Origin: Dehalococcoidia bacterium
GTDB lineage: Bacteria; Chloroflexota; Dehalococcoidia; SHYB01
DNA length: 64,000 nt
Assembly: GCA_009693015.1 (NCBI GenBank)
Contig: SHYB01000003.1
Location: forward strand, 18,220 to 82,219
Reading direction: 5' to 3'
The notes under the pieces are model-generated. The model was not told the origin of the DNA. It ran no database searches and was given only the letters and a program-made list of their open reading frames with translations. Made by a program: the position numbers and the translations under genes. Shown one piece after another: positions 55,018-63,995 of this stretch. Each line of letters begins with the position of its first letter. Within the stretch, counting starts at the first letter, position 1.

Positions 55018-57252
55018 ATGCCCCACAACCTAGTGATCGTCGAGTCGCCTGCCAAAGCCAAAACCATCGGACGCTTCCTCGGCCGGAATTACACCGTCAA
55101 AGCCTCCATGGGCCACATCCGCGACCTCCCCGAAGGCACCATGGGCATTGACGTGGAGAATCGCTTCGCCCCCAAATACGTCATTCCCAAAGAAAAAAAG
55201 GCCCTCATCAAGGAGCTCAACGAAGCTGCCGCTGAGGCCGGCACCATCTTCCTCGCCACCGACCCTGACCGTGAAGGCGAAGCCATCGCCTGGCACCTCA
55301 CCCACGCCATTGACATAGACAAGAAGACCGTGCGCCGCGTCGTCTTCCACGAAATCACCGAGCCTGCCATCAACGAAGCCTTCAAGCACCCGCGCGATAT
55401 CAACGAAGACCTCGTCAACGCCCAGCAGACCCGCCGCATTCTCGACCGGATCGTCGGCTATCGCTTGAGCCCCTTCTTGTGGAAAAAGCTGCGCGGCGGC
55501 CTCTCCGCGGGCCGTGTGCAATCGGCGGCCCTCCGCATGGTCGTCGACCGCGAGAAGGAGATCGAAGTCTTCGTCCCCCAGGAATACTGGCGGATCCTTG
55601 CCAGCCTCGCCAAGGCCCAGGCTAGCGGTGAGAGCAAGCGCACCGTGTTCAAGGCGCTGCTTCACAGCCGCAAAGGTCATAAAGGCAAGCTGGACGTCAC
55701 CGCCAAGGCCCAGGCAGACGCCATTCTGCAAGACATCGCCGGCGCGGCCTATCGAGTCAGCAAGGTGCAGCAGCGGGAGAGCCAGCGCAAGCCCACCGCG
55801 CCGTTCACCACCAGCACCCTCCAGCAAGAGGCGTGGCGCAAGCTGCGCTACCCCGCGCGCAAGACCATGAGCGTGGCCCAGCAACTCTACGAAGGCATCT
55901 CCCTGGGCAGCGAAGGCGCCGTGGGCCTCATCACCTACATGCGCACAGACTCCCCCGTCGTCAGCGAAGTCGCCATCCAGGAGACCCGCGACTATATTCG
56001 CAAGCGCTTCGGCGCGGACGCCCTGCCCCACAGCCATCGCGTCTTCACCGCCAAGTCCAAGCTAGCCCAGGAAGCCCACGAGGCAATTCGTCCCACCTCC
56101 GTCTTCCGCGAGCCTTCCCAAGTCAAGACGCATCTCAACAACGATCAGTTCAGACTCTACGACCTCGTCTGGAAGCGCATGGTCGCCAGCCAGATGCACA
56201 ACGCCATGTTCGATGCCACCACCGTGCAGATCGAAGCCGCCGCTCCCGCGGCGCCGCACGCCTATATTTTCGAGGCCAAAGGCCTGGTGCAGAAGAACGC
56301 CGGCTTCCTCGCCCTCTACAGCGAAGGCAAGGATACCGACGACGACGAAGACGAGGGCGCCCTTCCGCCGATGCAGGAGGGCGAGTTGCTTGATTTTCTC
56401 GGCATAGACCCCCAGCAAAAATTCACCCAGCCCCCCCCGCGCTATACGGAGGCCACCCTGGTCAAGGCGCTGGAAGAGAACGGCATAGGCCGTCCCAGCA
56501 CCTACGCCCCCACCATCGCCACCATCCAGGAGCGCGGCTACGTCTCCAAGGACAAGGGCATCCTCGCCCCCCAGCAGATCGGGCGCATGGTCACTGACCT
56601 TCTCCAGCAAAGCTACGGCGAGATTCTCGACCTGGGCTTCACCGCCCGCATGGAAGAAGGCCTCGACGAAATCGCCCGCGGCGAAAAGCCCTGGGTGCCC
56701 TTCCTTTCCGAGTTCTACGCCCCCTTTGACGAAGCGGTGAAAGTCGCCACCCTGACCGCGGTCAAGATGGACGAGTCCGCCGGAGAAAACTGCGAGCTTT
56801 GCGGCAAGCCCATGGTGATCAAGAAGAGCCGCTTCGGCCTGTTTATGGCGTGCAGCGGCTACCCCGAATGCTTCCGAATCAATAAGCTGGGAAAGAAGGT
56901 CGGCAACACCAAGCCCATCGTCAACAAGGTTGCGGGCGTCAAGTGTCCCGAAGACGGCGGCGACCTCCTCCAGCGGCGCAGCCGCGCCGGCAAGACCTTC
57001 TACGGCTGCGCCAACTACAAGAGCGATGGCACCGGCTGCAAGTTCGCCACCAGCCTCCGTCCCGTCGTCGAGCCTTGCCCCACCTGCGGCAGCCTCCTCA
57101 CTGCATTCCCCCGCGGCGGCGTCGTCTGCGTCAAAGGCGACTACAAGGGGCGCATGCCCCGTCCCAAGCGCAAGGACGACGACGACTCCGACCCCGATGA
57201 GCTACCCAGCGAAACCACCAGCGAGGCGCCGGTGCCTGTTGCCGTTCCCTAG
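55018..57252 (+). CDS. topA: DNA topoisomerase I
   Basis: A 744-aa type IA topoisomerase. The Toprim domain begins [19 protein letters not shown] and has the acidic [16 protein letters not shown] near residue 80. The catalytic Tyr is in [13 protein letters not shown] near 300. HEAIRPTS near 350 and [15 protein letters not shown] near 485 are typical. Three C-terminal zinc-ribbon-like units follow (CELCGKP...CSGYPEC; CPEDGG...[16 protein letters not shown]...CVKGDYKG). It relaxes negative supercoils. Confidence 0.96.
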   Translation: MPHNLVIVESPAKAKTIGRFLGRNYTVKASMGHIRDLPEGTMGIDVENRFAPKYVIPKEKKALIKELNEAAAEAGTIFLATDPDREGEAIAWHLTHAIDIDKKTVRRVVFHEITEPAINEAFKHPRDINEDLVNAQQTRRILDRIVGYRLSPFLWKKLRGGLSAGRVQSAALRMVVDREKEIEVFVPQEYWRILASLAKAQASGESKRTVFKALLHSRKGHKGKLDVTAKAQADAILQDIAGAAYRVSKVQQRESQRKPTAPFTTSTLQQEAWRKLRYPARKTMSVAQQLYEGISLGSEGAVGLITYMRTDSPVVSEVAIQETRDYIRKRFGADALPHSHRVFTAKSKLAQEAHEAIRPTSVFREPSQVKTHLNNDQFRLYDLVWKRMVASQMHNAMFDATTVQIEAAAPAAPHAYIFEAKGLVQKNAGFLALYSEGKDTDDDEDEGALPPMQEGELLDFLGIDPQQKFTQPPPRYTEATLVKALEENGIGRPSTYAPTIATIQERGYVSKDKGILAPQQIGRMVTDLLQQSYGEILDLGFTARMEEGLDEIARGEKPWVPFLSEFYAPFDEAVKVATLTAVKMDESAGENCELCGKPMVIKKSRFGLFMACSGYPECFRINKLGKKVGNTKPIVNKVAGVKCPEDGGDLLQRRSRAGKTFYGCANYKSDGTGCKFATSLRPVVEPCPTCGSLLTAFPRGGVVCVKGDYKGRMPRPKRKDDDDSDPDELPSETTSEAPVPVAVP

Positions 57253-57285
57253 CCCGTCTGCTCGCGCCTCGGCCACATTCTCCTT

Positions 57286-57311
57286 GACACCCCTCCGTAC
57301 AGAGGGGTGTC
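57286..57311 (+). terminator. hairpin after topA
   Basis: A perfect 10-bp stem GACACCCCTC (57286-57295) and GAGGGGTGTC (57302-57311) with a six-base loop, 34 bases past the topA stop. There is no T-tract, so termination is uncertain. Confidence 0.5.
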
Positions 57312-57342
57312 CGGAAACCGCTCACACTGAGGCACGTAGCCG

Positions 57343-57377
57343 GCCCTGAGCCTGTCAAAGGGAAGGGCGCCCTGAGC
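57343..57377 (+). repeat. REP-like repeat of the CCCTGAGCCTGTC type
   Basis: GCCCTGAGCCTGTCAAAGGG followed by AAGGGCGCCCTGAGC. This is a variant of a short intergenic element (usually GAGCCTGTCGAAGGG) that recurs in many bacterial genomes. It supplies the stop codon and last residues of the PAP2 gene on the minus strand. Confidence 0.55.
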
Positions 57378-58143
57378 GGTTTTTCCATTCGTCATCGTCC
57401 AGCCGCCCGCCGCAGGTGAGAAGCGCAGCAATCCAGCGGGGTGGATGTGGAGGGTCGCAGAGGGCGGTAGGGTGGGCGCGGAATGACCGGCAGCCCCACA
57501 GATCAGCGCCGGTGAGGGGTTCCAGCGCTGGGGGAAGCGGCGTGATCCCCGCGCTTCCCCTTCCCCTTGCCGTCCCCTTTCCCCTCCCTCGCCCTGACCC
57601 TGCGATCTCCTGGTACAGCAGCACCCCCGCGAACAACATCAGTCCCCCAAGAAGAAAACCCCCCAGCACGTCGCTGGTCCAATGCACTCCCAGATAAATG
57701 CGCGACGTTCCCACCGTCAGCGCCGCCGCCGCCGCCGCCATGCGCAGCGGCCACACCAGCCAGGTTTGCTTGCCGCACAATGGCCGCGCCTGGCAGATCA
57801 CCGCCCCCATCGCCAACGCCATGCTCAACGCATGCCCGCTGGGAAGGCTCCGCCCGCTCTCCTCGATCATCACCTGCACCAGGTCTGCGGAAGGCCGCGG
57901 CCTCCCAATCAGCGTCTTCAGCGCCGGTATCGCTAGCATCGTCGCCGCGAGCACAGGCATCGTCATTGCATACGCCCGCTGCCCGCGAAAATACAGCGCT
58001 GCCGCCACCACGATAATCAGCCCTGCCGCCGGCAGCGAATCCCCCGCCGCCGATGCCGCCCGCATCACCCCGTCCAGCCCGCCGGCATGCTCTTGCAGCC
58101 ACACGCTCGCCGTCAGGTCCCCTGGCAGACGCTCCGTCACCAC
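57355..58143 (-). CDS. PAP2 family phosphatase (membrane lipid phosphatase-like)
   Basis: A 262-aa membrane protein with the three PAP2 motifs: KTLIGRPRP near residue 76, SLPSGHALSM near 98 and SRIYLGVHWTSDVLGG near 148. The annotated GTG at 58143 gives a shorter N-terminus than expected. Extending the same frame upstream adds RRSAAFLGWVAIAAALSTAA, a good first membrane helix, without a start codon; the nearest ATG (58216) is one base out of frame. The last 60 residues are unusual, and the end is encoded by a REP-like repeat. Confidence 0.82.
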   Translation of the reverse strand: MVTERLPGDLTASVWLQEHAGGLDGVMRAASAAGDSLPAAGLIIVVAAALYFRGQRAYAMTMPVLAATMLAIPALKTLIGRPRPSADLVQVMIEESGRSLPSGHALSMALAMGAVICQARPLCGKQTWLVWPLRMAAAAAALTVGTSRIYLGVHWTSDVLGGFLLGGLMLFAGVLLYQEIAGSGRGRGKGTARGRGSAGITPLPPALEPLTGADLWGCRSFRAHPTALCDPPHPPRWIAALLTCGGRLDDDEWKNRSGRPSL

Positions 58144-58254
58144 CGCCGCCGTGCTCAGCGCCGCCGCAATTGCGACCCATCCCAGAAATGCTGCACTCCG
58201 TCTCTTGCGCCTTCATCCCGCGTCCGCCACGCCACCGCCGGCGTTGCCTGCGTT

Positions 58255-58283
58255 TTGACACCGGCCCGCCCAGCGGCTACACT
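58255..58283 (+). promoter_or_regulatory. promoter of the xer-aroQ-pepQ run
   Basis: TTGACA (58255-58260), a 17-base spacer and TACACT (58278-58283). It gives a start about 58290 and a 27-base leader. It is divergent from the PAP2 gene. Confidence 0.8.
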
Positions 58284-58316
58284 TTGATTAGGTTTAGAAC
58301 TCTTATCAATACTAGC

Positions 58317-59294
58317 ATGCCCACGCCCTTTCTGCAGGAATTCCAGGACTACCAACGCTACATCGGCGCCGAGCGTGGCCTCTCCCCGCGCACCCAGGAA
58401 ACCTACGCCTATCACGTGCGCGCCTTCCTCGTTTTTCTTGAGACCCAGGGCGTAGCCGATCTCGCCGTCGTGGACCGTTCCGTCTTGCGCCGCCATGTCG
58501 CCGCTGTGCGACAGCGAAGCCATGATGGGCGGCGAGAACTAAGCACCGCCGGCGTCGCCCTCAAGCTCAGCGCCATACGCTCCTTCTTCCGCTACCTCGT
58601 GCGTCGCGGCGTGGTCCCCGGCAACGGCCTCTGGGTCAAGCGCTCACGTGAGGCCAAGTCGCTGGCCCCCAAGCTGGAACAGCGCCTGCCCTCCTTCCTC
58701 TCCGCCCAGGACATGGCCCGCCTGCTCGATGCGCCCGATCTCTCCACCCCCTACGGCCTGCGCGATAAGGCGCTCCTTGAGCTGGTCTATGCCTCCGGCC
58801 TGCGCGTCAGCGAAGCCGTCGGCCTCGACCTTTCCGCCATCAACCTCGGCGAACGGCAGGTGCGCGTCTGGGGCAAGGGCAGCAAGGAACGCGACGTGCT
58901 TATGGGCGGACCCGCGGCGCACGCCCTCGAGCGCTACCTCCGCGATGCCCGCCCTCTCCTCGCCGGTGCACGACTCAGGGTGCAAGCGCTCTTTCTCAAC
59001 CGGTACGGGAAGCGCCTCTCCCAGCGATCGCTCCAGTTCATCGTCAAAGACTGTGCCGCCCGCGCCGGCCTCGACCCCGAGCGCGTCCACACTCACACCC
59101 TGCGCCATAGCTTCGCCACCCATCTCCTTGATGGCGGCGCCGATCTTCGCGTGGTGCAAGAGCTCCTCGGCCACTCCAGCCCCAGCACCACCCAGTTGTA
59201 CACCCACATCACCCAGGCCCAGTCGCGCAAAGTCTACCTGCACGCGCATCCCTTGGCTCAAGTTGCAGCGCAAGAAGAGGAAGGCACCGCATGA
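58317..59294 (+). CDS. site-specific tyrosine recombinase XerC/XerD
   Basis: A 325-aa recombinase. The ATG at 58317 is chosen over a much earlier frame start, as it follows the promoter and gives the SAM-like N-domain QEFQDYQRYIGAERGLSPRT. The catalytic residues are all visible: Arg in ASGLRVSEAVGLD, Lys in WGKGSKERDV, His and Arg in HTLRHSFATHLLDGG, His in LLGHSS and Tyr in TTQLYTH. It resolves chromosome dimers at dif; sequence alone does not separate XerC from XerD. The stop overlaps aroQ by four bases. Confidence 0.93.
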   Translation: MPTPFLQEFQDYQRYIGAERGLSPRTQETYAYHVRAFLVFLETQGVADLAVVDRSVLRRHVAAVRQRSHDGRRELSTAGVALKLSAIRSFFRYLVRRGVVPGNGLWVKRSREAKSLAPKLEQRLPSFLSAQDMARLLDAPDLSTPYGLRDKALLELVYASGLRVSEAVGLDLSAINLGERQVRVWGKGSKERDVLMGGPAAHALERYLRDARPLLAGARLRVQALFLNRYGKRLSQRSLQFIVKDCAARAGLDPERVHTHTLRHSFATHLLDGGADLRVVQELLGHSSPSTTQLYTHITQAQSRKVYLHAHPLAQVAAQEEEGTA

Positions 59295-59731
59295 CGTACC
59301 TCGTAATTCACGGCCCCAATCTCAACATGCTCGGCCAGCGCGACCAGCAGCTCTACGGCTCAGACACCCTTGCCCAGCTTGATGCGCGCATTGCCGCCCA
59401 TGCCAAGGAGCTCGGCGTCGCCGTCCGCTCCTTCCAGGCCAACAGCGAGGGGGCAATCATTGATTTCCTCCAGGCCAGCGCCAAGGGCGCGGCGGGCATT
59501 ATCATCAACCCCGGCGCCTATGGCCACTACAGCTACGCCATACATGACGCCCTCGTGGACACCCGCCTGCCCATCGCCGAGGTCCACCTCTCCAACGTCT
59601 ACGCCCGCGAGTCCTGGCGCCAGAAATCCGTCATCTCCCCTATCGCCCGGGGTGTCGTCAGCGGCTTCGGCTGGCGCGGCTACACCGCAGCGCTCGACCT
59701 CCTCGTGGCGCTTGCCAAAGAGAAGAGCTAG
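59291..59731 (+). CDS. aroQ: type II 3-dehydroquinate dehydratase
   Basis: A 146-aa enzyme of the shikimate pathway with the full type II pattern: GPNLNMLGQRDQQLYG at residue 8, FQANSEGAIIDFLQ near 49, INPGAYGHYSYAIHDAL near 72 and EVHLSNVYARESWRQKSVISPIARGVVSGFG near 96. Translation is coupled to the recombinase gene through ATGA. It dehydrates 3-dehydroquinate to 3-dehydroshikimate in the cytoplasm. Confidence 0.95.
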   Translation: MTYLVIHGPNLNMLGQRDQQLYGSDTLAQLDARIAAHAKELGVAVRSFQANSEGAIIDFLQASAKGAAGIIINPGAYGHYSYAIHDALVDTRLPIAEVHLSNVYARESWRQKSVISPIARGVVSGFGWRGYTAALDLLVALAKEKS

Positions 59732-59771
59732 AATGTCAGCCACCGCCCCTGAATGCTAGAAAGAGCACCCC

Positions 59772-60866
59772 ATGAACCACCGCGTCCAGCGTCTGCGCCA
59801 GCGCCTCGCCGCTGACGGCCTCGCCGCCATCCTCGTCTCCAATCCCGATAATCGCCGCTACCTCTCCGGCTTCACCGGCTCCTCCGGCTACCTCCTCTTC
59901 TCCCAGGAGCACGCGTTCCTCGCCACCGATTTTCGCTACTGGGAGCAGGTCGGTCGCCAGTCGCCCGATTTCGAGCTGGTGAAAGTCAGCCAGGGCGACT
60001 TTGCCTCCTGGCTCGCCTCCCTGGTGCAGCGCGTCGCCCCCAAGACCCTCGCCTTCGAGTCCCATCACGTCACCTACACCGTGCATGAGTCGCTGCTTGC
60101 CATGATCGCCAAGCTCCCCGAAGGCCAGCGCCCCAAGCTCACCCCCGTCGGCGAGCTGGTGGAAGACCTGCGCATCTACAAGGACGAACAAGAGCTGGCG
60201 ATCATCAACCGCGCCGTGGAGATTGCCGATAAGGCCTACACTGACGTTATTGCCGCGCTCGTCCCCGGCCAGACGGAGCGCCAGATCGCCTGGAAGCTGG
60301 AGCAGTCCATGCGCGAGCAGGGCGCCGACGGCCCCTCGTTCGATATCATCGTCGCCACCGGCCCCAACGCCGCGCTGCCCCACCATCGCCCCACCGACCG
60401 CGACATCCGCCAGGGCGAGATGCTCCTTATCGACATGGGCGCGCGGCTCCAGGGCTACTGCTCCGACCTCTCCCGCACCGTCTGGGTCGGCAACAAGCCC
60501 GATGACACCTATCGCAAGGTCTATGATACCGTCCTCGGCGCTCAGGAGACGGCCATCGCTGCCGTGCAGGCCGGCATGAGCGGCCATGACTGCGACCGCC
60601 TCGCCCGCGAAGTGATCGAAAAGGCAGGCTACGGCGAAAACTTCGGTCACGGCACCGGCCACGGCGTCGGCCTCGCCATCCATGAAAACCCCCGCGTCTC
60701 CCGCAACCAATCGAACGAGCTCAAAGACGGCATGATCTTCACCATCGAGCCGGGCATCTACCTCCCCGGCTGGGGCGGCGTCCGCATAGAGGACATCGTC
60801 GTCCTGGAGCGCGGTAAAGCCCGCAACCTCACCCGCGCCTCCAAGGCCGATCTCGCGCCGGTGTAG
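59772..60866 (+). CDS. pepQ: Xaa-Pro aminopeptidase (M24 family)
   Basis: A 364-aa creatinase/prolidase-fold enzyme. The N-domain begins VQRLRQRLAADGLAAILVSN. The dinuclear metal site is complete: LIDMGARLQGYCSDLSRTVW near residue 220 gives two Asp, GHGTGHGVGLAIHE near 296 gives His, and FTIEPGIYLPGWGGVRIED near 325 gives two Glu. It cleaves Xaa-Pro bonds. The gene symbol is by common usage; papA-type Xaa-Pro aminopeptidase is equally apt. Confidence 0.9.
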   Translation: MNHRVQRLRQRLAADGLAAILVSNPDNRRYLSGFTGSSGYLLFSQEHAFLATDFRYWEQVGRQSPDFELVKVSQGDFASWLASLVQRVAPKTLAFESHHVTYTVHESLLAMIAKLPEGQRPKLTPVGELVEDLRIYKDEQELAIINRAVEIADKAYTDVIAALVPGQTERQIAWKLEQSMREQGADGPSFDIIVATGPNAALPHHRPTDRDIRQGEMLLIDMGARLQGYCSDLSRTVWVGNKPDDTYRKVYDTVLGAQETAIAAVQAGMSGHDCDRLAREVIEKAGYGENFGHGTGHGVGLAIHENPRVSRNQSNELKDGMIFTIEPGIYLPGWGGVRIEDIVVLERGKARNLTRASKADLAPV

Positions 60867-60872
60867 GCTCCT

Positions 60873-61100
60873 ATGTCCCTAGGCCGCCAGGGAAGGGGTG
60901 TCCGGGCTGCTGCAGCCATTCAGGCCTTTCGGAAACTGGGATTCTCCGTTGACCGCATCCACGGTAGTCACTACATTCTCAAACATGCAGATGGCAGAAG
61001 AGTCACCATCCCTCGTCACGGTGAAGTGAAGCCAGGGCTCTTGCTCAACCAGCTCAAGAGAGTTGCAATAGCGTGGGAAGACTTTCGGGAGCCGCTATGA
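60873..61100 (+). CDS. hicA: HicA family toxin
   Basis: A 75-aa dsRBD-like mRNA interferase. The catalytic His is in IHGSHYILKHADGRRVTIPRHG near residue 32, with the N-terminal helix AIQAFRKLGFSVDR before it. The ATG at 60873 is six bases past pepQ. It overlaps the antitoxin gene by four bases. Codon use (AGA, GGT, CCT, ATT) differs from neighbouring genes, suggesting recent arrival. Confidence 0.88.
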   Translation: MSLGRQGRGVRAAAAIQAFRKLGFSVDRIHGSHYILKHADGRRVTIPRHGEVKPGLLLNQLKRVAIAWEDFREPL

Positions 61101-61324
61101 AGGGTCAAGCGAAATACACCATTGTGGTCCACCCTGACCCGACGGGAGGTTTCTGGACTGACGTGCCCGCGCTGCCGGGGTGCGGTTCACAGGGGGAGAC
61201 GGTTGAAGCCGCCGTGGAGATGACAAAGGACGCCATCGTAGGATACATCGAATCGTTGCGCGCTCATGGCGATCCCATTCCCAAAGACGCAACCGTCGTA
61301 GTCAAAGTCACCGTGGCTGCCTAA
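61097..61324 (+). CDS. hicB: HicB family antitoxin
   Basis: A 75-aa partially degraded RNase H-fold protein, starting at ATG 61097, which overlaps hicA in ATGA. The core YTIVVHPDPTGGFWTDVPAL then PGCGSQGETVEAAVEMTKDA is the HicB signature. The Ribbon-helix-helix or HTH DNA-binding tail of some HicB proteins is absent. It should neutralise HicA. Confidence 0.88.
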   Translation: MKGQAKYTIVVHPDPTGGFWTDVPALPGCGSQGETVEAAVEMTKDAIVGYIESLRAHGDPIPKDATVVVKVTVAA

Positions 61325-61333
61325 ACCACCCCC

Positions 61334-62608
61334 ATGCCCATCTACTCCGTCTCCCAGGTCACCAAGTACGTCCGCGATCTCCTTGACGCCGACTCCCTCC
61401 TGCGCGAAGTCTACGTCACCGGCGAAGTCTCCAACGTCACCCGCTCCGCCGCGGGCCACTGCTACTTCACCCTCAAAGACGCCGAGAGCCAACTGCGCTG
61501 CGTCATGTTCCGCACCGGCGCCGTGGGCATGGACGTCATCCAGCACGGCACCCTCGTCACCGCCATGGGCCGCGTCGGCATCTACCTTCCACGCGGCGAC
61601 TTGCAGTTCATCGCCAGCGTAGTCCAGCCAGAGGGCATCGGCGAGCTGCACATGGAGTTCCTCCGGCTCAAAGCCAAGCTGGAAGAGGAGGGCCTCTTCG
61701 ACCCTTCCCGCAAGCGTCCCCTGCCCGCATTCCCCAAGCGCATCGCCGTTGTCACCTCCGGCACCGGCGCCGTGTGGCATGACATCCAGAACGTCGTGCG
61801 CCGCCGCTACCCCCTCGTCGAGCTTGCCCTGGCGCACACCCTGGTACAGGGCGACCAGGCGCCCGAGGGAATCGTGGCCGCGCTCCGCGCCGCCAACGCC
61901 GCGCGCGGCATAGACGTCATCATCGTCGCCCGCGGCGGCGGCTCGATGGAGGAGCTTTGGGCTTTCAACGACGAACGGGTCGCCCGCGCCATCCACGCCA
62001 GCCGCGTGCCCGTCGTCAGCGCCGTGGGCCACGAGACCGACTTCACCATTGCCGACTTCGTCGCTGACGTGCGCGCGCCCACGCCGTCCGCCGCCGCCGA
62101 GCTTGTCGTGCCCCGCCGCGCCGACCTCGCCCAGCGCGTCGCTGATCTTGCGGCAGGCGCGGGCAGCGTTATGGTGAACATCGTGCGCGACCTCCGTGGC
62201 GACCTCCGCCAGAGCGTCACCCAAATCGCCGCGCTTGGCCCTGATATTGACGGCCGGCGCCAGCGCCTCGACGATCTCACGCGCAGCGCCGCCGCCGTCC
62301 TCCAGCGCGAGTTCTCCCTCTGGCGCGAGCAAGTCCGCAGCCACGGACGCCAGCTTGCCGCCCTCCAGCCGTCCGCCACCCTCGCCCGCGGCTACGCCGT
62401 CGTCGAGCGCACCGCTGACGGCCTCGCCGTCACCCGCGTCGCCCAGGTGGCCCCTGGCGATGCCCTGGCTATCCATCTCAGCGATGGCCGTCTCCCCGCC
62501 GTCGCCGGCGCTGGCTCCGCCCCCTCCCCCGTCGCACCGGTTGCTGCCGCTCCTCCTAAGCGTCGCGCCCCCAAACGCCCCGCCCCCCAGATGCCCCTCT
62601 TCGGCTAG
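61334..62608 (+). CDS. xseA: exodeoxyribonuclease VII large subunit
   Basis: A 424-aa subunit. The N-terminal OB fold (VYVTGEVSNVTRSAAGHCYF then TLKDAESQLRCVMFR) is followed by the catalytic core RIAVVTSGTGAVWHDIQNVV and DVIIVARGGGSMEELWAFND near residue 195, then the conserved SAVGHETDFTIADFVADVRA and PTPSAAAEL. The C-terminus is Pro/Ala-rich. It degrades single-stranded DNA with XseB; no xseB gene is next to it in this window. Confidence 0.95.
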   Translation: MPIYSVSQVTKYVRDLLDADSLLREVYVTGEVSNVTRSAAGHCYFTLKDAESQLRCVMFRTGAVGMDVIQHGTLVTAMGRVGIYLPRGDLQFIASVVQPEGIGELHMEFLRLKAKLEEEGLFDPSRKRPLPAFPKRIAVVTSGTGAVWHDIQNVVRRRYPLVELALAHTLVQGDQAPEGIVAALRAANAARGIDVIIVARGGGSMEELWAFNDERVARAIHASRVPVVSAVGHETDFTIADFVADVRAPTPSAAAELVVPRRADLAQRVADLAAGAGSVMVNIVRDLRGDLRQSVTQIAALGPDIDGRRQRLDDLTRSAAAVLQREFSLWREQVRSHGRQLAALQPSATLARGYAVVERTADGLAVTRVAQVAPGDALAIHLSDGRLPAVAGAGSAPSPVAPVAAAPPKRRAPKRPAPQMPLFG

Positions 62609-62612
62609 CCTG

Positions 62613-63824
62613 CTATCCCGGCTGCCGCGCCACCAGCAGCACCTCGATGTGCACGTTGTTCTCTACCTGCACAAAGCCCCTAATATTCGGCGGCGGGATG
62701 TTGAAATCAGCCCAGGTGAAATCCGCCGCCCCGTGCAGTTGCAGCACCCCCTGCACCATCCGCGCCTCGATCTTGAATGAGAACGGCTTCTCCACGTCGC
62801 GGATTGTCATCGTCCCCGTGAGCGTCCCGCTTGCCGTCTTCCCCTGTTCCAACTCGGCGGCAAATGCCTGTACGTCCGTAGCCGTGAACACGGCATAGGG
62901 GTACCTGTTCGACCGTATGCCGCCATCGGTGCGAATGTAGCGGTCGCGCCGCGATTGGTCGCTCGTCAGCGTGCGTAGGTCCACCGTCACCGTGGAGGCA
63001 CGCCCATCCAGGTAGATTGTGCCGGTAATGGCGTTCGTCTTCCCCACGGCCTCGTTGGGCAGCGGCAGCGACGCCAGCTTTTCCCGTACGGTGTACGTCC
63101 CCGTCGACTCCGCGCCAGCGATGACGTAGCCCCCTGCCGTCGCCGCTGCCGGCCCGACTGCTGTCGTCGCTCCGCTCGCCGCCTTCACAGTCGCCGCTGG
63201 TGCTGCCGTCGCTTGCACCGGGCTAGGGTTCGCTGCGATCGTCGCCGCGGGCGCAATCGCCGGTGTCGCTATCGGTGTTGCCTGCACGCCCTGCGCAACA
63301 GAGGCTGCGGGCGCTATCGACAAATCCTGCAACGACAGACGTCCGCTCTCCCCGTCGCCCTGGCCTGCCAGCGCTGCGCCCATTGCCACCGCCGCCGCGA
63401 GCATCCCGGGCACGATGATGCGTAGGCGAGATGCTTGCTCATGCAACAACGGCAACGCCAGCGCAATCGTTCCCAGCGCGATCGCCGTCAGCGGTATCGC
63501 GAAACCGGGCAGATGCGCCAGCGGCGGCTCGCCAGGCAGCGCCTCCGCCAGCAGCGTCGCGCCCGCAATCGCCGCGAACACTGCCAGCGCGACGAGCCGC
63601 AACGTGCGCCCTGGATTCTTCCCCAGCCGCAGCCACAGCCCCGCCGCCGCAACCCCCGCTGCCAGGCACCCCGCCGTCACTGACGCCGTGTTGAAGAATG
63701 CGTCGTCCGGCGCCCGCAGCGGCAGCGAAACCAGCGATGCGACAACCGCCGCCGCCGCGCCGCTGCCCGCGCCCGCCCCCAGCGCGCGCCATATCGTACG
63801 CCTTCGTTGCGTGTGGCCCGCCAT
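62613..63824 (-). CDS. membrane-anchored YceI-domain protein
   Basis: A 403-aa protein. Residues 1-155 hold about four to five membrane helices, residues 160-225 an Ala/Pro/Thr-rich linker, and residues 230-400 a YceI lipocalin-like domain (TYTVREKLASLPLPNEAVGK, ASTVTVDLRTLTSD, RYPYAVFTATDV, GTMTIRDVEKPFSFKIEA). YceI binds polyisoprenoids in a beta-barrel. GGAGGGTAGG supports the ATG at 63824. It converges on xseA with a four-base gap. The fusion to a multi-helix membrane anchor is unusual. Confidence 0.85.
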   Translation of the reverse strand: MAGHTQRRRTIWRALGAGAGSGAAAAVVASLVSLPLRAPDDAFFNTASVTAGCLAAGVAAAGLWLRLGKNPGRTLRLVALAVFAAIAGATLLAEALPGEPPLAHLPGFAIPLTAIALGTIALALPLLHEQASRLRIIVPGMLAAAVAMGAALAGQGDGESGRLSLQDLSIAPAASVAQGVQATPIATPAIAPAATIAANPSPVQATAAPAATVKAASGATTAVGPAAATAGGYVIAGAESTGTYTVREKLASLPLPNEAVGKTNAITGTIYLDGRASTVTVDLRTLTSDQSRRDRYIRTDGGIRSNRYPYAVFTATDVQAFAAELEQGKTASGTLTGTMTIRDVEKPFSFKIEARMVQGVLQLHGAADFTWADFNIPPPNIRGFVQVENNVHIEVLLVARQPG

Positions 63825-63883
63825 GTCCTACCCTCCGCGCTCTATACGCCAGCCGCGCACCCGCTGGCCTAGCGTCCTTCATT

Positions 63884-63925
63884 GCCCCTCTCCATCGCAG
63901 GATGGAGAGGGGCCAGGGGTGAGGC
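63884..63925 (+). repeat. dispersed oriented palindrome, copy 7
   Basis: Arms GCCCCTCTCCATC (63884-63896) and GATGGAGAGGGGC (63901-63913) with loop GCAG, then CAGGGGTGAGG. It lies upstream of the YceI gene and is in the same orientation as the other copies. Confidence 0.75.
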
Positions 63926-63958
63926 CCTTGCCGGCATCGCCTGGCGCGCACTGAATGC

Positions 63959-63995
63959 TACAATACCCCGCGCCATCCTGTCTCTACGTCGGAGG
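63959..63995 (+). promoter_or_regulatory. -10 box and ribosome-binding site of a gene beyond the window
   Basis: TACAAT at 63959-63964 and GGAGG at 63991-63995, five bases before the right edge. No clear -35 is seen. A plus-strand start codon is expected just outside. Confidence 0.45.
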
